Shown in pieces: positions 16,990 to 27,217 of a stretch of 64,000 nucleotides of DNA (position 1 is the first letter of the stretch; every line of letters begins with the position of its first letter). Position numbers and translations under genes: made by a program. Source of the stretch: Hyphomicrobiales bacterium (GTDB lineage Bacteria; Pseudomonadota; Alphaproteobacteria; Rhizobiales; Rhizobiaceae); the NCBI GenBank assembly GCA_900472175.1, contig UCHD01000007.1:59948-123947 (forward strand), written 5' to 3'. Under the pieces are notes generated by a model that worked only from the letters and a program-made list of their open reading frames with translations, was not told the DNA's origin and did not search any database.

Positions 16990-17198
16990 TCGCTACGAAC
17001 TTTCTCCTGGTAGGATAGCCCGTCTATGCCGCCGTCTCCCCAGAGCCCGAATGCATCGTCGATCTCAACACGGCGCCGGCGCTGAATGTAATCGTCGACC
17101 GCCGCCCGGATCACAGCCGCCCGCGACAGCTTCTCCTTACGTGCGATTTCTTCAAGTGCCTGTACTTGAAGCTCGGTAATGTCGATCAAAGTTCTCAT
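16983..17198 (-). CDS. vapB: Ribbon-helix-helix antitoxin, VapB-like
   Basis: A 71-aa protein. The N-terminal strand 'RTLIDITELQVQALEEIARKEKLSRAAVIRAAVDDYI' is a ribbon-helix-helix (CopG-type) DNA-binding unit, and the C-terminus 'GIDGLSYQEKVRSEW' is typical of the toxin-wrapping tail. AGGA lies about 9 bases before the ATG at 17198; an ATG at 17207 is also in frame. It should neutralise the adjacent toxin and repress the pair through the palindromes directly upstream. Confidence 0.85.
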   Translation of the reverse strand: MRTLIDITELQVQALEEIARKEKLSRAAVIRAAVDDYIQRRRRVEIDDAFGLWGDGGIDGLSYQEKVRSEW

Positions 17199-17210
17199 CG
17201 GCAGCATCCT

Positions 17211-17232
17211 ATATATCGATATATGATATCAT
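17211..17232. promoter_or_regulatory. Overlapping palindromes, probable toxin-antitoxin operator
   Basis: ATATATCGATATAT (17211-17224) is a perfect 14-bp palindrome and ATGATATCAT (17223-17232) a perfect 10-bp one, sharing two bases. They lie 13 bases upstream of the antitoxin start in an otherwise GC-rich region. Ribbon-helix-helix antitoxins usually bind such sites for autoregulation. Confidence 0.6.
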
Positions 17233-17326
17233 TTTAGTGTAGCCTTGTCATCTACGTGTTCGCGGAAGCCCGCAATTGTCGGTTTTAAGCTCGACTCCGG
17301 CGGCATTTCATGTCAGTTCGCTGTGC

Positions 17327-18007
17327 ATGAAAACGGAAGTCAAAATTTGCGGACTGAAGACTGAAGAGGCCGTGGATCGGGCCGTGGCGCTCGGTGCGGG
17401 CTATACGGGTTTCATCTTCTTTCCGAAGAGTCCCCGCAATATCGAGCCTGATGATGCCGGCCGGCTGGCTGAGCGCATTCGTGGCAAGGCGAAGATCGTC
17501 GCCGTCACCGTCGATGCCGATAATGACGATCTCGACGAGATCATCTCGGCGCTGTCGCCGGACATGCTCCAGCTTCACGGCAACGAAAGTCCCGAGCGCG
17601 TCCTGAACGTCAAGGCTGTCTACGGATTGCCGGTCATCAAGGCGCTGTCCATTCGCGATGCTGATGATCTGAAGCGTATCGAACCCTATATAGGGATTGC
17701 CGATCGCTTTCTGTTCGACGCCAAGCCGCCGAAAGGCTCCGATCTGCCGGGTGGCAACGGTGTGTCTTTCGACTGGAAGCTCCTCGATACGCTTGACGCA
17801 AGCGTCGATTACATGCTTTCCGGTGGCTTGAACGCGGAGAATATCGGTGAAGCCCTGGCGCTGACGGGCGCCAAGGCCATTGATACGTCCTCCGGTGTCG
17901 AAAGCGCGCCGGGTGTGAAGGATCTGGGCCGCATGGAAGAATTTTTCGATGCCATCGCCCGCGCGGAAGCGGATATGGCCGGAGCATCGGCAGGGAGAAG
18001 CAAGTGA
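17327..18007 (+). CDS. trpF: Phosphoribosylanthranilate isomerase
   Basis: A 226-aa TIM-barrel enzyme for the third step of tryptophan synthesis (phosphoribosylanthranilate to its carboxyphenylamino ketose). '[12 protein letters not shown]' has the catalytic Cys, '[12 protein letters not shown]' is the next family motif, 'LQLHG' carries another conserved strand, and '[17 protein letters not shown]' holds the phosphate-binding loop. The ATG at 17327 begins the conserved [10 protein letters not shown]. The stop overlaps the trpB start (GTGA), which implies coupled translation. Confidence 0.95.
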   Translation: MKTEVKICGLKTEEAVDRAVALGAGYTGFIFFPKSPRNIEPDDAGRLAERIRGKAKIVAVTVDADNDDLDEIISALSPDMLQLHGNESPERVLNVKAVYGLPVIKALSIRDADDLKRIEPYIGIADRFLFDAKPPKGSDLPGGNGVSFDWKLLDTLDASVDYMLSGGLNAENIGEALALTGAKAIDTSSGVESAPGVKDLGRMEEFFDAIARAEADMAGASAGRSK

Positions 18008-19224
18008 ACGAGACGCCAAACCTGAATTCGTTCAAGACCGGACCCGACGAGGATGGCCGCTTCGGCATTTTCGGCGGCCGTTTCGTTGCCGAAACCCTGA
18101 TGCCCTTGATCCTCGACCTGCAGGACGAATGGAACAAGGCCAAGACCGATCCGGAATTCCAGGCTGAGCTGAAGCATCTCGGCGCGCATTATATCGGCCG
18201 CCCCAGCCCGCTTTATTTTGCTGAGCGCCTGACGGCCGAGCTTGGCGGCGCCAAGATCTATTTCAAGCGCGAAGAGCTGAACCACACCGGTTCGCACAAG
18301 ATCAACAATTGCATCGGCCAGATCCTGCTTGCCAAGCGCATGGGCAAGACCCGCATCATCGCCGAAACCGGTGCTGGCCAGCACGGTGTGGCCTCTGCCA
18401 CCGTTGCCGCCCGCTTCGGCCTTCCGTGCGTCGTCTATATGGGCGCCACCGATGTCGAGCGTCAGGCGCCGAACGTCTTCCGCATGAAGCTTCTCGGTGC
18501 CGAGGTCAAGCCGGTAACGGCTGGTTCCGGTACGTTGAAGGACGCGATGAACGAGGCGCTGCGCGACTGGGTCACCAATGTCGATGACACCTATTATTTG
18601 ATCGGCACCGCGGCCGGTCCGCATCCCTATCCGGAAATGGTCCGCGACTTCCAGTCGGTGATCGGCATCGAGGCCAAGCAGCAGATGCTGGAAGCCGAAG
18701 GCCGTCTTCCCGATCTGGTCATTGCTGCCGTCGGCGGCGGATCGAATGCGATCGGCATTTTCCATCCGTTCCTGGACGATGAATCCGTCAAGATCGTCGG
18801 CGTCGAAGCCGGTGGCAAGGGGCTGGACGGCGACGAGCATTGTGCATCGATCACAGCGGGATCGCCGGGCGTGCTGCATGGAAACCGTACCTACCTGCTG
18901 CAGGACAGCGACGGCCAGATCAAGGAAGGTCATTCGATTTCGGCCGGTCTCGATTATCCCGGCATCGGCCCGGAACATTCCTGGCTCGCCGATATCGGCC
19001 GCGTCGAATATGTGCCGATCATGGATCACGAGGCGCTGGAAGCCTTCCAGACGCTGACGCGTCTCGAAGGCATCATCCCGGCGCTGGAACCAAGCCACGC
19101 GATCGCCGAAGTGATCAAGCGCGCGCCCAAAATGGGCAAGGACGAGATCATCCTGATGAACCTCTCCGGCCGTGGCGACAAGGATATCTTCACTGTCGGC
19201 AAACTGCTTGGAATGGGGCTGTAA
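18004..19224 (+). CDS. trpB: Tryptophan synthase beta chain
   Basis: A 406-aa pyridoxal-phosphate enzyme that joins indole and serine. The cofactor lysine is in '[10 protein letters not shown]' (Lys99). The phosphate-binding '[13 protein letters not shown]' and the '[10 protein letters not shown]' catalytic loop are intact. Length fits the family (about 400). It starts with GTG at 18004, overlapping trpF by 4 bases, and trpA follows after 4 bases. Confidence 0.97.
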   Translation: MNETPNLNSFKTGPDEDGRFGIFGGRFVAETLMPLILDLQDEWNKAKTDPEFQAELKHLGAHYIGRPSPLYFAERLTAELGGAKIYFKREELNHTGSHKINNCIGQILLAKRMGKTRIIAETGAGQHGVASATVAARFGLPCVVYMGATDVERQAPNVFRMKLLGAEVKPVTAGSGTLKDAMNEALRDWVTNVDDTYYLIGTAAGPHPYPEMVRDFQSVIGIEAKQQMLEAEGRLPDLVIAAVGGGSNAIGIFHPFLDDESVKIVGVEAGGKGLDGDEHCASITAGSPGVLHGNRTYLLQDSDGQIKEGHSISAGLDYPGIGPEHSWLADIGRVEYVPIMDHEALEAFQTLTRLEGIIPALEPSHAIAEVIKRAPKMGKDEIILMNLSGRGDKDIFTVGKLLGMGL

Positions 19225-19228
19225 CAGC

Positions 19229-20068
19229 ATGACCGCACGCATGGACAAACGATTTGCCGATCTGGCAGCCGAAGGCCGGCCGGCGCTGGTCACCTATTTC
19301 ATGGCAGGCGATCCGGATTTCGAGACGTCACTGGCGATCATGAAGGCGCTGCCGTCGGCCGGTTCCGATATCATCGAGCTCGGCATGCCCTTTTCTGATC
19401 CGATGGCCGACGGTCCGGCAATCCAGCTGGCCGGTCAGCGCGCCCTGAAGGGCGGCCAGACGCTGGTCAAGACGCTGGAAATCGCCCGCCGTTTCCGCGC
19501 CGACGACAAGGACACGCCGATCGTTCTGATGGGGTACTACAACCCGATCTATATCCACGGCGTCGATCGTTTCCTCGATGACGCACTGGAAGCCGGTATC
19601 GACGGCCTGATCGTCGTCGATCTGCCGCCGGAAATGGATGACGAGCTGTGCATCCCAGCTTTGAAGAAGAATATCAACTTCATTCGCCTGGCGACGCCGA
19701 CCACCGACGACAAGCGGTTGCCGAAGGTTCTCGAAAATACCTCCGGTTTCGTCTATTATGTCTCGATGAACGGTATCACCGGCTCGGCCCTGCCGGATCC
19801 CGCCCTCATCGGCGGCGCCGTGCAGCGGATCAAGGGCCATACGAAACTTCCGGTCTGCGTTGGCTTTGGCGTCAAGACGGCTGAACATGCGCGTGCTATT
19901 GGCGCGTCGGCGGATGGTGTCGTTGTCGGTACCGCCATCGTCAACCAGGTGGCGTCCAGCCTGACCGGGGACGGACAATCAACAGGGGCAACGGTGCCGG
20001 GCGTGGAAACGCTGGTTCGTGGCCTCGCAGCCGGCGTTCGTTCCGCGAAACTTGTCGCGGCCGAATAA
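19229..20068 (+). CDS. trpA: Tryptophan synthase alpha chain
   Basis: A 279-aa TIM-barrel subunit that releases indole from indole-3-glycerol phosphate for TrpB. '[20 protein letters not shown]' holds the catalytic Glu and Asp. '[28 protein letters not shown]' is the phosphate-binding part. The start at 19229, 4 bases after the trpB stop, gives [12 protein letters not shown]; a second Met four residues on is possible. Confidence 0.96.
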   Translation: MTARMDKRFADLAAEGRPALVTYFMAGDPDFETSLAIMKALPSAGSDIIELGMPFSDPMADGPAIQLAGQRALKGGQTLVKTLEIARRFRADDKDTPIVLMGYYNPIYIHGVDRFLDDALEAGIDGLIVVDLPPEMDDELCIPALKKNINFIRLATPTTDDKRLPKVLENTSGFVYYVSMNGITGSALPDPALIGGAVQRIKGHTKLPVCVGFGVKTAEHARAIGASADGVVVGTAIVNQVASSLTGDGQSTGATVPGVETLVRGLAAGVRSAKLVAAE

Positions 20069-20118
20069 ATGCCCATATTCTGGGCCACGACCGGTTTTGA
20101 CTATTCAGGAGTTTGGAT

Positions 20119-21033
20119 TTGAACTGGATCACAAATTACGTTCGACCGAAGATCAACTCGATGCTCGGCCGCCGGGAAGTTCCGGAAAATCTCTGGATCA
20201 AATGCCCGGAAACCGGCGAGATGGTGTTTCACCGCGATCTCGAGGAAAACAAATGGGTCATCCCCGCCTCCGGCTTCCATATGAAGATGCCGGCCAAGGC
20301 GCGGTTGAAGGACCTGTTCGATGACGGCGTCTACGAGGCCCTGCCGCAGCCGAAGGTGGCGCAGGACCCGCTGAAGTTCCGCGACTCGAAGAAATATGTC
20401 GATCGCCTGCGCGATAGCCGCATCAAGACCGATCTTGAAGACACGATCGTTGCCGGTGTCGGCCGCTGCCGTGGTGTCAAGCTGGTTGGCGTCGTGCATG
20501 AATTCAATTTCATGGGCGGCTCGCTCGGCATGGCTGCCGGGGAAGCGATCGTCAAGGCCTTCGAAAAGGCCATTGCCGAAAAATGCCCGCTGGTGATCTT
20601 CCCGGCTTCGGGTGGCGCGCGCATGCAGGAAGGCATCCTATCGCTGATGCAGCTGCCGCGCACGACCGTTGCAGTGCAGATGCTGAAGGAAGCCGGCCTT
20701 CCCTATATCGTCGTGCTCACAAACCCGACCACGGGTGGCGTCACGGCATCCTATGCCATGCTGGGTGATCTGCATCTGGCCGAGCCGGGTGCCGAAATCT
20801 GCTTTGCCGGCAAGCGCGTCATCGAGCAGACCATTCGTGAAAAGCTGCCGGAAGGTTTCCAGACATCGGAATACCTGATGGAACACGGCATGATCGACAT
20901 GGTGGTGAAGCGTCACGATATTCCGGACACGCTGGCTCGCGTGCTGAAAATCCTGACGAAGAAGCCGGTGGATGCTGCAAAGCTCAACGGCAGTGCAGCG
21001 CTTGCCGCCATTCCAATGGCAGCCAGCGCCTGA
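20119..21033 (+). CDS. accD: Acetyl-CoA carboxylase carboxyltransferase subunit beta
   Basis: A 304-aa carboxyltransferase subunit for malonyl-CoA formation. The crotonase-fold motifs '[22 protein letters not shown]', '[22 protein letters not shown]' and '[16 protein letters not shown]' are intact. The start is TTG at 20119: AGGAG ends 7 bases before it, whereas another TTG at 20113 would leave only one base. The N-terminal zinc ribbon of E. coli AccD (four Cys) is largely lost here: only one Cys ('IKCPETGE') remains. It lies between trpA and folC, a common rhizobial order. Confidence 0.95.
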   Translation: MNWITNYVRPKINSMLGRREVPENLWIKCPETGEMVFHRDLEENKWVIPASGFHMKMPAKARLKDLFDDGVYEALPQPKVAQDPLKFRDSKKYVDRLRDSRIKTDLEDTIVAGVGRCRGVKLVGVVHEFNFMGGSLGMAAGEAIVKAFEKAIAEKCPLVIFPASGGARMQEGILSLMQLPRTTVAVQMLKEAGLPYIVVLTNPTTGGVTASYAMLGDLHLAEPGAEICFAGKRVIEQTIREKLPEGFQTSEYLMEHGMIDMVVKRHDIPDTLARVLKILTKKPVDAAKLNGSAALAAIPMAASA

Positions 21034-21160
21034 GTTGCCACGCGTAGGGCGGTCGGGATTGACCGGTCGCCCGCAAGCTATTTAAATCATTTGAGATTGG
21101 CGCGTCTTGGGCGCGCTTGAATGCGCGCCCGGCGCTCCAGCGGCAGTTGGAGGAGCGGTG

Positions 21161-22504
21161 ATGACGGCGGTACAGGTCTCTGAGGCTGGGCAGGAAATCG
21201 ACAAGCTGCTGGCGCTTCATCCGAAGGGCTTCGATCTTTCCCTTGACCGGATCACCCGGCTTCTCGATGTGCTCGGCAATCCACAGGACAGGCTACCGCC
21301 GGTCATTCATGTCGCCGGTACCAATGGCAAGGGGTCGGTCACGGCCTTTTCCCGTGCCATCCTTGAGGCCGCTGGCCTTAGCGTCCATGTCCATACATCT
21401 CCGCATCTGGTCAATTGGCATGAGCGTTATCGCCTCGGCAAAAAAGGCGAACGCGGCGCGCTGGTCAGCGATGCCGTTCTGGCGGATGCCGTTCGCCGTG
21501 TCGGCGAAGCCAATGCCGGACAGAAAATCACCGTTTTCGAAATCTTGACGGCCGTCACCTTCGTATTGTTTGCCGAGCATCCGGCCGATGTCGTCATCAT
21601 CGAGGTTGGCCTCGGCGGACGTTTCGACGCCACCAATGTCATTAAGGCCCCAGCCGTTTCCGTGATCATGCCGATCTCGCTCGATCATCAGGCCTATCTC
21701 GGTGATCGGGTTGAATTGATTGCCGCTGAAAAAGCCGGGATCATGAAGCGGGGCTGCCCGGTGGTGATCGGTCATCAGGAAGAAGATACCGCGCGTGATG
21801 TGCTGATCTCCATTGCGGAGCGGCTGAAATGCCCCCTCTCGGTCTATGGGCAGGACTTTATGGCCCATGAGGAATTCGGACGTCTGGTCTATCAGGATGA
21901 ATTCGGCCTGGCCGACCTGCCGGTGCCGCGCCTGCCGGGCCGTCATCAATATGCCAATGCCGCTGCGGCTATCCGCGCCGTCAAGGCAGCCGGGTTCGAC
22001 ATCTCCGATGCTGTCATCGATAAAGGTTTGACCACCGTTGAATGGCCGGGCCGCCTGCAGCGTTTGACCGAAGGCAATCTGGCGCGTCTGGCGCCGGAGG
22101 GGTCGGAAATCTGGGTCGATGGTGGGCACAATCCCGGCGCCGGTCAGGTTATCGCCGAAACCATGGCCAATCTGGAAGAGCGTGACCCGCGGCCGCTGTT
22201 CATGATCATCGGCATGATCAATACCAAGGATCCGGTCGGATACTTCCAGGCCTTCAAAGGCCTTGCCGAACAGGTCTTTACCGTGCCGATTCGGGGCTCG
22301 GACGCCGGAATAGACGCAGTGGCGCTCGCCGACGATGCGGCTTCCGCCGGGTTCGAGGCAAGCGCGATGTCGACGGTGGCTGAAGCGCTTGGCGCCATCA
22401 CGGCGATGTTCAACGACGACCCGGCCGCGCCCCGCATCCTGATCGGCGGTTCGCTCTATCTGGTTGGCGACGTTCTGGCCGACAACGGCACGCCGCCGAA
22501 ATAA
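21161..22504 (+). CDS. folC: Bifunctional folylpolyglutamate/dihydrofolate synthase
   Basis: A 447-aa Mur-ligase-family ATPase that makes dihydrofolate and adds glutamates to folates. The P-loop is 'VAGTNGKGSVTAF', followed by 'VHTSPHLVNWHERY', 'IIEVGLGGRFDATNV' and 'WVDGGHNPGAG'. All are standard for FolC. The start at 21161 has GGAGGAG 5 bases upstream; an in-frame ATG at 21119 or 21107 would add an unconserved stretch. Confidence 0.95.
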   Translation: MTAVQVSEAGQEIDKLLALHPKGFDLSLDRITRLLDVLGNPQDRLPPVIHVAGTNGKGSVTAFSRAILEAAGLSVHVHTSPHLVNWHERYRLGKKGERGALVSDAVLADAVRRVGEANAGQKITVFEILTAVTFVLFAEHPADVVIIEVGLGGRFDATNVIKAPAVSVIMPISLDHQAYLGDRVELIAAEKAGIMKRGCPVVIGHQEEDTARDVLISIAERLKCPLSVYGQDFMAHEEFGRLVYQDEFGLADLPVPRLPGRHQYANAAAAIRAVKAAGFDISDAVIDKGLTTVEWPGRLQRLTEGNLARLAPEGSEIWVDGGHNPGAGQVIAETMANLEERDPRPLFMIIGMINTKDPVGYFQAFKGLAEQVFTVPIRGSDAGIDAVALADDAASAGFEASAMSTVAEALGAITAMFNDDPAAPRILIGGSLYLVGDVLADNGTPPK

Positions 22505-22527
22505 TTGCGCTGCAGCACTCCATCCGA

Positions 22528-23178
22528 ATGTCTGAACAGAGAAAATCAATGCACGACGATAATCCTGAACTGCCAGAGGGCTATTCCCCTGTTCCGGCTG
22601 GCAAGGTTGCCAATGTGGTGACATTTCTGGAGATGCGGCAGCGTCCGGCGGAAACGGCGGCGCAGCCGGACCTGTCACTCACCCTGGTACGCCTCGGCCC
22701 GCAGAACCTTGATATTTACCGCCGCCTGTTTCGCGAGGTCGGTGAGGATTGGCTGTGGGGGTCGATGCTCGGCGTCGGCGATGACGCGGTGCGCGGTATT
22801 CTCGCCAATCCGTCGATGGAAACCTATACGTTGCGCGACGGCGACCGTGATGTCGGCCTGCTCGAACTCGATTTTCGCGTCTCCGGCGAATGCGAAGTGG
22901 TTTATTTCGGCATAGTCAAAGATGCGATTGGTAAGGGAACAGGCCGCTTCCTGATGAACCTGGCAATCGCCAAGGCCTGGGCGCACCCGATCGAGCGGTT
23001 CTGGCTGCACACCTGCACATTCGATCATCCGGCCGCTGTCGGCTTCTATCAACGCTCCGGCTTCAAGCCTTACAAGCTGATGGTCGAGGTCCACGATGAT
23101 CCCCGTCTGACAGGCCTGCTGCCGAAAACCGCCGCGCCACACGTTCCATTGCTGGAACCTGCAACCGGCGCTGAATGA
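22528..23178 (+). CDS. GNAT-family N-acetyltransferase
   Basis: A 216-aa acetyltransferase. A GNAT domain spans about residues 50-190, with 'VVYFGIVKDAIGKGTGRFLMNLAI' matching the acetyl-CoA binding loop (Q/R-x-x-G-x-G/A, here 'IGKGTG') and 'HPAAVGFYQRSGFKPYK' the C-terminal helix-strand. The substrate is unknown. An ATG at 22549 is an alternative start. It ends in a two-way terminator shared with trxA. Confidence 0.8.
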   Translation: MSEQRKSMHDDNPELPEGYSPVPAGKVANVVTFLEMRQRPAETAAQPDLSLTLVRLGPQNLDIYRRLFREVGEDWLWGSMLGVGDDAVRGILANPSMETYTLRDGDRDVGLLELDFRVSGECEVVYFGIVKDAIGKGTGRFLMNLAIAKAWAHPIERFWLHTCTFDHPAAVGFYQRSGFKPYKLMVEVHDDPRLTGLLPKTAAPHVPLLEPATGAE

Positions 23179-23190
23179 TCTGATAAACGA

Positions 23191-23216
23191 AAAAAGCCCG
23201 GTTTCCCGGGCTTTTT
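23191..23216. terminator. Bidirectional terminator between the acetyltransferase gene and trxA
   Basis: AAAAAGCCCGG and CCGGGCTTTTT form a near-perfect stem with a 4-base loop. The A and T runs on either side let it work for both convergent genes. Confidence 0.9.
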
Positions 23217-23236
23217 GTTTCCACTTGGAATTTCAC

Positions 23237-23560
23237 TTACGCAGCAGCGGTGGAAATCCACGATGTCAGTGCCGTCTTCGGTGCAGCGCCAACCTTGATG
23301 TCGGCAACTTCGCCGGCCTTGAACATGGCGAGAGTCGGGATCGAGCGAACGCCATACTGGGCGGCGATTTCCGGGTTCTCGTCGATGTTGACCTTGGCAA
23401 CCTTGACCTTGCCGGCCAGTTCAACAGAAATTTCTTCCAGGCTCGGAGCGATCATCTTGCACGGGCCACACCATTCGGCCCAGAAATCAACGATGACAGG
23501 CTCGACGGAGTTCAGGACTTCGTCCTGAAAATTGGAAGTATCGACTTTTACGGTAGCCAT
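23237..23560 (-). CDS. trxA: Thioredoxin 1
   Basis: A 107-aa thioredoxin with the redox motif '[13 protein letters not shown]' (Cys31 and Cys34) and the cis-proline in '[13 protein letters not shown]'. It reduces protein disulphides in the cytoplasm. The start at 23560 gives [11 protein letters not shown], and AGGAGCAGCC lies upstream. It lies 90 bases after addA on the same strand, a rhizobial arrangement. Confidence 0.96.
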   Translation of the reverse strand: MATVKVDTSNFQDEVLNSVEPVIVDFWAEWCGPCKMIAPSLEEISVELAGKVKVAKVNIDENPEIAAQYGVRSIPTLAMFKAGEVADIKVGAAPKTALTSWISTAAA

Positions 23561-23650
23561 AGGCTGCTCCTTGGTTTCGAAATCGGCGTTCTTCGAACGG
23601 TTACCCATCATGTGATGGTTGAGCGTCAGCTTTTCAATCCCATTCCTATC

Positions 23651-26600
23651 TCACTTTGTCGCGAGGTCCACAAGGCTCCTGTCCAGCATCGCCTCCGGCA
23701 GCGCGAGAACGGTGGGACCTCCGGTATAAATCAGAGCACATTGAATGTTGTGATCAGGATAGAGCGGCTGCAGCAGCGCGCGATAAATGGCCAGCTGGGC
23801 GCGGTAAACGAAAGGGATGGCTTCAGCGGAGGCGGGAATCTCGCGATTGGTCTTGAAATCGGCAATGATGACGGTGTTTGCCGATACCGCCAGCCGGTCG
23901 ATCCGGCCCGACACGGCAAAATCCCTGGCACCGAGCTTGAGTGTGCCCATCACGGACACCTCCGCCCGGCTGCCTTCGGAAAACAGCGCGGCGAGTTCCG
24001 GATGGTTGATGACCTTCAGTACCGATTCGGTCAAAGCCTGCCGTTGCGGTGCCGACCAGCGCGGAACCGAGCGAAGCAGATAACGTTCGGCGGCGTCCCG
24101 CCGTTCTTCCGGTGCGATCGACGGCAGCACCTGCAGGAACCGGTGCAGGATCGCTCCGCGCAGCAGTGACGTATCGGCGCCGGGCTTTTGCGAGAACAGG
24201 GCAGAGCCGACGACAACTCCGCTATCCTCCTCATCGATCACCGCACCTGCGCCAGAAGGGCTAAGAGGTCGCGGCAGATGCTTTTGCGGCGGCAACGGCT
24301 GCAACAGCGCCGGCGGCAGGCCGACGCGTTGAACCTCAACGGTTTCCCCGTCCTGTTCCTGCATTTGCAGATCACGGCCAGACGTGGAAACCTGCCAGCG
24401 ATAACCGGTCCACTCCTGATCGCTGGCGGCAAATGTCATCGGCGCACTGCGGCCGCGCTCGTCGGCGGACAGGCTGGCGGTCACCATCGCATGCCAACTT
24501 TCGGGATTGTCGCGTTTGCCCTGATAGCCGCAAACGATCAGCCGGTCGGCGGCGCGCGTCATGCCCACATAGAGCAGCCGCCGGTATTCCTCCTCGGCGG
24601 CGGTTTTCAGCCGGTCAGTGTCCGCATCCACCAGCGCATTTGATGTAGCGCCCGGCGGCCGCCAGACGGGCAGCGGCAATGTGCCCGGATGATCGTCCGG
24701 CTTGATCATCCGGAGACCGGAGACGTGTTGTGAATTAAAGGCCTTGCCGCCGCCATCGACCAGAAAGACGACCGGCGCTTCCAGGCCTTTGGCGGCATGG
24801 ACGGTCATGATGCGGACCTCGTTGCGCTCCTTGTCCTGCTCGCGCTTGACCGTCGGCGCTTCCATTTCCAGGCCGGAAATGAAAGCCTGCAGGCCGGGAA
24901 GGCCGTTCTTTTCGTGGTCGAGGGCAAAGGTCAAGAACTCGTCGAGGATGTCGCTGACCTCGCTGCCGAGCCGTCCAAGGTAGGCGGCGCGTCCACCGTC
25001 CTGACCCAGAATCTGGGCGTAAAAATCATGAACGGGCAGGGTGCGCGATAGAGCCCTGTAGCGCTGCAGCTTCTGCAGGGCGGGATGATAACCGCTCGCC
25101 TCGTCGGCGCCGGAATCCAGAAGGTTTTTCCAGACGCTGACGGTTGGCGGCCTTGCGACCGCCAATGCGGCGATATCGTCTTCGCCAAGGTTGAACAGCG
25201 GGCTTTTCAACACGGCAGCCAGCGACAGGTCATCCTGTGGCAACAGCACGAAACGGCCGAGCGCCATCAGGTCCTGCACGGCGATATGGTTGGTCAGCAC
25301 CAACCGGTCGGCACCGGCCACGGGAATATTCTGCCGGGTCTTCAAAGCGCGCGTTAGCGCGTTGACGAACGCGTCGCGCTTGCGCACGAGAACGATAATG
25401 TCGCCCGGCTGCATCGGCCGTTTGACGCCTTTCTCGATCACCGTTTCCCGGCCGATCCAGTCGGCAAGCACAGCGGCAATGCGCTGCGCCAGAATATTGG
25501 CCGGTGCATCTTCGGGCGTTGCGTCGAAGGCTGCTGTCCAGTCGTCTTCCTGAATGCTATCGGCCGGCGCGATTGCGTCCCAGACTTCCACGAGGCCGGG
25601 GTGGCCGATCCGGTTGGACGCATGCACGACGGCATCATTGCGGGCGCTGAGGCCGCGGGCATGGACCGGATTTTCAAACACGGTATCGACGGCCGAGAGC
25701 ACATCTTCGGTCGAACGGAAGGAGAGCTGCAGCCGGATCGGGCTGAAGGCTTTGCCGCCGTCACGGACCCGCCGCTCGGTCTCGATACTCTCGTTGGAAA
25801 ACCGCTCCGGCCGGGCGCCTTGGAACGAGTAGATCGACTGCTTCTCGTCGCCGACAGCAAACATCGTCCGGTTGCCGCCGCGCGCCGTTTCGCCGGAGAA
25901 GAAGTCCTCGGCGAGCGACTGGATGATCGTCCATTGTACCGGGCTGGTATCCTGCGCCTCATCGACGAGGATATGGTCGATGCCCTGGTCGAGCTTGTAG
26001 TGAATCCAGCGGCTGACATCGCCACGCGACAAAAGCATCGCCGTGCGGTTGATTAGGTCATCGAAATCCAGCTGACTGCGGCTTTTCTTGATGTCCTCAT
26101 AGTCGTTGTTCAGCCGGTCGGCGAGCACCAGTGCGGCCTTGGTCGCCTCGAACATCGCAATCAGGTTGAGCCTGTCGATGGCTGCGATGATATGATCGCG
26201 GGCAGCATTGACAATGTTCTCCAGATCCGGCGCCTTGTCGCGCATTCCCTTGGACAGGAACGTCGAATCGGCCCTCGGTTTTCCGGACTTGGTGAAGAAC
26301 AGGTCCTTCAGCGCGTTGTAGCGTTGCAGCGGCTCGATGAGTTTGGCGGCTGTGCGCAGGCCATCGGCAAAATCCGTAACCTTGGTGCCGCCGGCTGACA
26401 GCGCCATGCTGATATAGCGTTCGAGCGCTGCGCCGTTCAGTCCCTTCAAGGGCCAGAATCCGGCTAATGCCGTTTGCGTTGTTTCATCAGGTCCAAGGTC
26501 CAGAGCCAGGCGAAGCGCCGGATCGATGCCGCCCTTGCTGGCGGCGTCATGGAGAAACAGCTGGATCGGCGTGCGTTGTGCAACGATCGCCGACAGCAGT

Positions 26601-27217
26601 TTTTCCAGCCCGGTATCGTCGGCAAGGTCAAGCACCGAGGCAAAGGCTTCGGTGAGCTCGTGGTCGTCCTCGCTTGCGGTGGCCGTCAGCAGCGCCCGCC
26701 GTGCATCGGCCAGCAGTGTGGCGGAGGCGCGGTCGTCCAGGACCGAGAAATGACCGGCGACATTCGCTTCCAGTGGAAATTGATGCAGCAGCGCTTCGCA
26801 GAAGGCGTGGATCGTCTGGATTTTCAGGCCGCCGGGTGTTTCCAATGCGCGCGCAAACAGGCGGCGGGCTTCCTGGCGTTTCAGAAGGTCCGGGCGCTCG
26901 CCCTCGATCGCCGCGATCCTGTCGTCCAGGGCGTCATCATCCAGTGTCACCCATTCGGCCAGCCGTTCGAACACCCGGTTCGACATTTCCGATGCGGCGG
27001 CCTTGGTATAGGTCAGGCAGAGGATCGCCGAGGGCCGGCAGCCGGACAGTAGAAGCCGGATAACGCGCTGCGTCAGCACATGCGTCTTGCCCGAGCCGGC
27101 ATTGGCCGACACCCAGGCGGAGCGGGCGGGGTCGGAAGCGAGCGCCTGCTTGGCCGAGGTCCAGTCAAGCCAGGCCTGCGGCGTCGGCTCGAGCGGGCCG
27201 AAATCGTCATCCTTCAT
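23651..27217 (-). CDS. addA: Double-strand break repair helicase-nuclease subunit AddA
   Basis: An 1188-aa protein combining a UvrD/Rep helicase with a C-terminal PD-(D/E)XK nuclease. Walker A is 'SANAGSGKTHVL' at about residues 38-49, Walker B 'ILVDEAQDTSP' near 415, and helicase motif VI is around 'LYVGMTRAADRLIV'. The nuclease motif 'VIIADFKTNREIP' lies near 1117. With AddB it resects broken DNA ends for RecA. The start at 27217 has GGCGAGGA about 8 bases upstream and lies inside the end of addB (11-base overlap), so translation is coupled. Confidence 0.95.
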   Translation of the reverse strand: MKDDDFGPLEPTPQAWLDWTSAKQALASDPARSAWVSANAGSGKTHVLTQRVIRLLLSGCRPSAILCLTYTKAAASEMSNRVFERLAEWVTLDDDALDDRIAAIEGERPDLLKRQEARRLFARALETPGGLKIQTIHAFCEALLHQFPLEANVAGHFSVLDDRASATLLADARRALLTATASEDDHELTEAFASVLDLADDTGLEKLLSAIVAQRTPIQLFLHDAASKGGIDPALRLALDLGPDETTQTALAGFWPLKGLNGAALERYISMALSAGGTKVTDFADGLRTAAKLIEPLQRYNALKDLFFTKSGKPRADSTFLSKGMRDKAPDLENIVNAARDHIIAAIDRLNLIAMFEATKAALVLADRLNNDYEDIKKSRSQLDFDDLINRTAMLLSRGDVSRWIHYKLDQGIDHILVDEAQDTSPVQWTIIQSLAEDFFSGETARGGNRTMFAVGDEKQSIYSFQGARPERFSNESIETERRVRDGGKAFSPIRLQLSFRSTEDVLSAVDTVFENPVHARGLSARNDAVVHASNRIGHPGLVEVWDAIAPADSIQEDDWTAAFDATPEDAPANILAQRIAAVLADWIGRETVIEKGVKRPMQPGDIIVLVRKRDAFVNALTRALKTRQNIPVAGADRLVLTNHIAVQDLMALGRFVLLPQDDLSLAAVLKSPLFNLGEDDIAALAVARPPTVSVWKNLLDSGADEASGYHPALQKLQRYRALSRTLPVHDFYAQILGQDGGRAAYLGRLGSEVSDILDEFLTFALDHEKNGLPGLQAFISGLEMEAPTVKREQDKERNEVRIMTVHAAKGLEAPVVFLVDGGGKAFNSQHVSGLRMIKPDDHPGTLPLPVWRPPGATSNALVDADTDRLKTAAEEEYRRLLYVGMTRAADRLIVCGYQGKRDNPESWHAMVTASLSADERGRSAPMTFAASDQEWTGYRWQVSTSGRDLQMQEQDGETVEVQRVGLPPALLQPLPPQKHLPRPLSPSGAGAVIDEEDSGVVVGSALFSQKPGADTSLLRGAILHRFLQVLPSIAPEERRDAAERYLLRSVPRWSAPQRQALTESVLKVINHPELAALFSEGSRAEVSVMGTLKLGARDFAVSGRIDRLAVSANTVIIADFKTNREIPASAEAIPFVYRAQLAIYRALLQPLYPDHNIQCALIYTGGPTVLALPEAMLDRSLVDLATK

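Noticed and set aside
17809..19293. Long minus-strand open frame opposite trpB
   Set aside because: Shadow of trpB codon bias; no domain.
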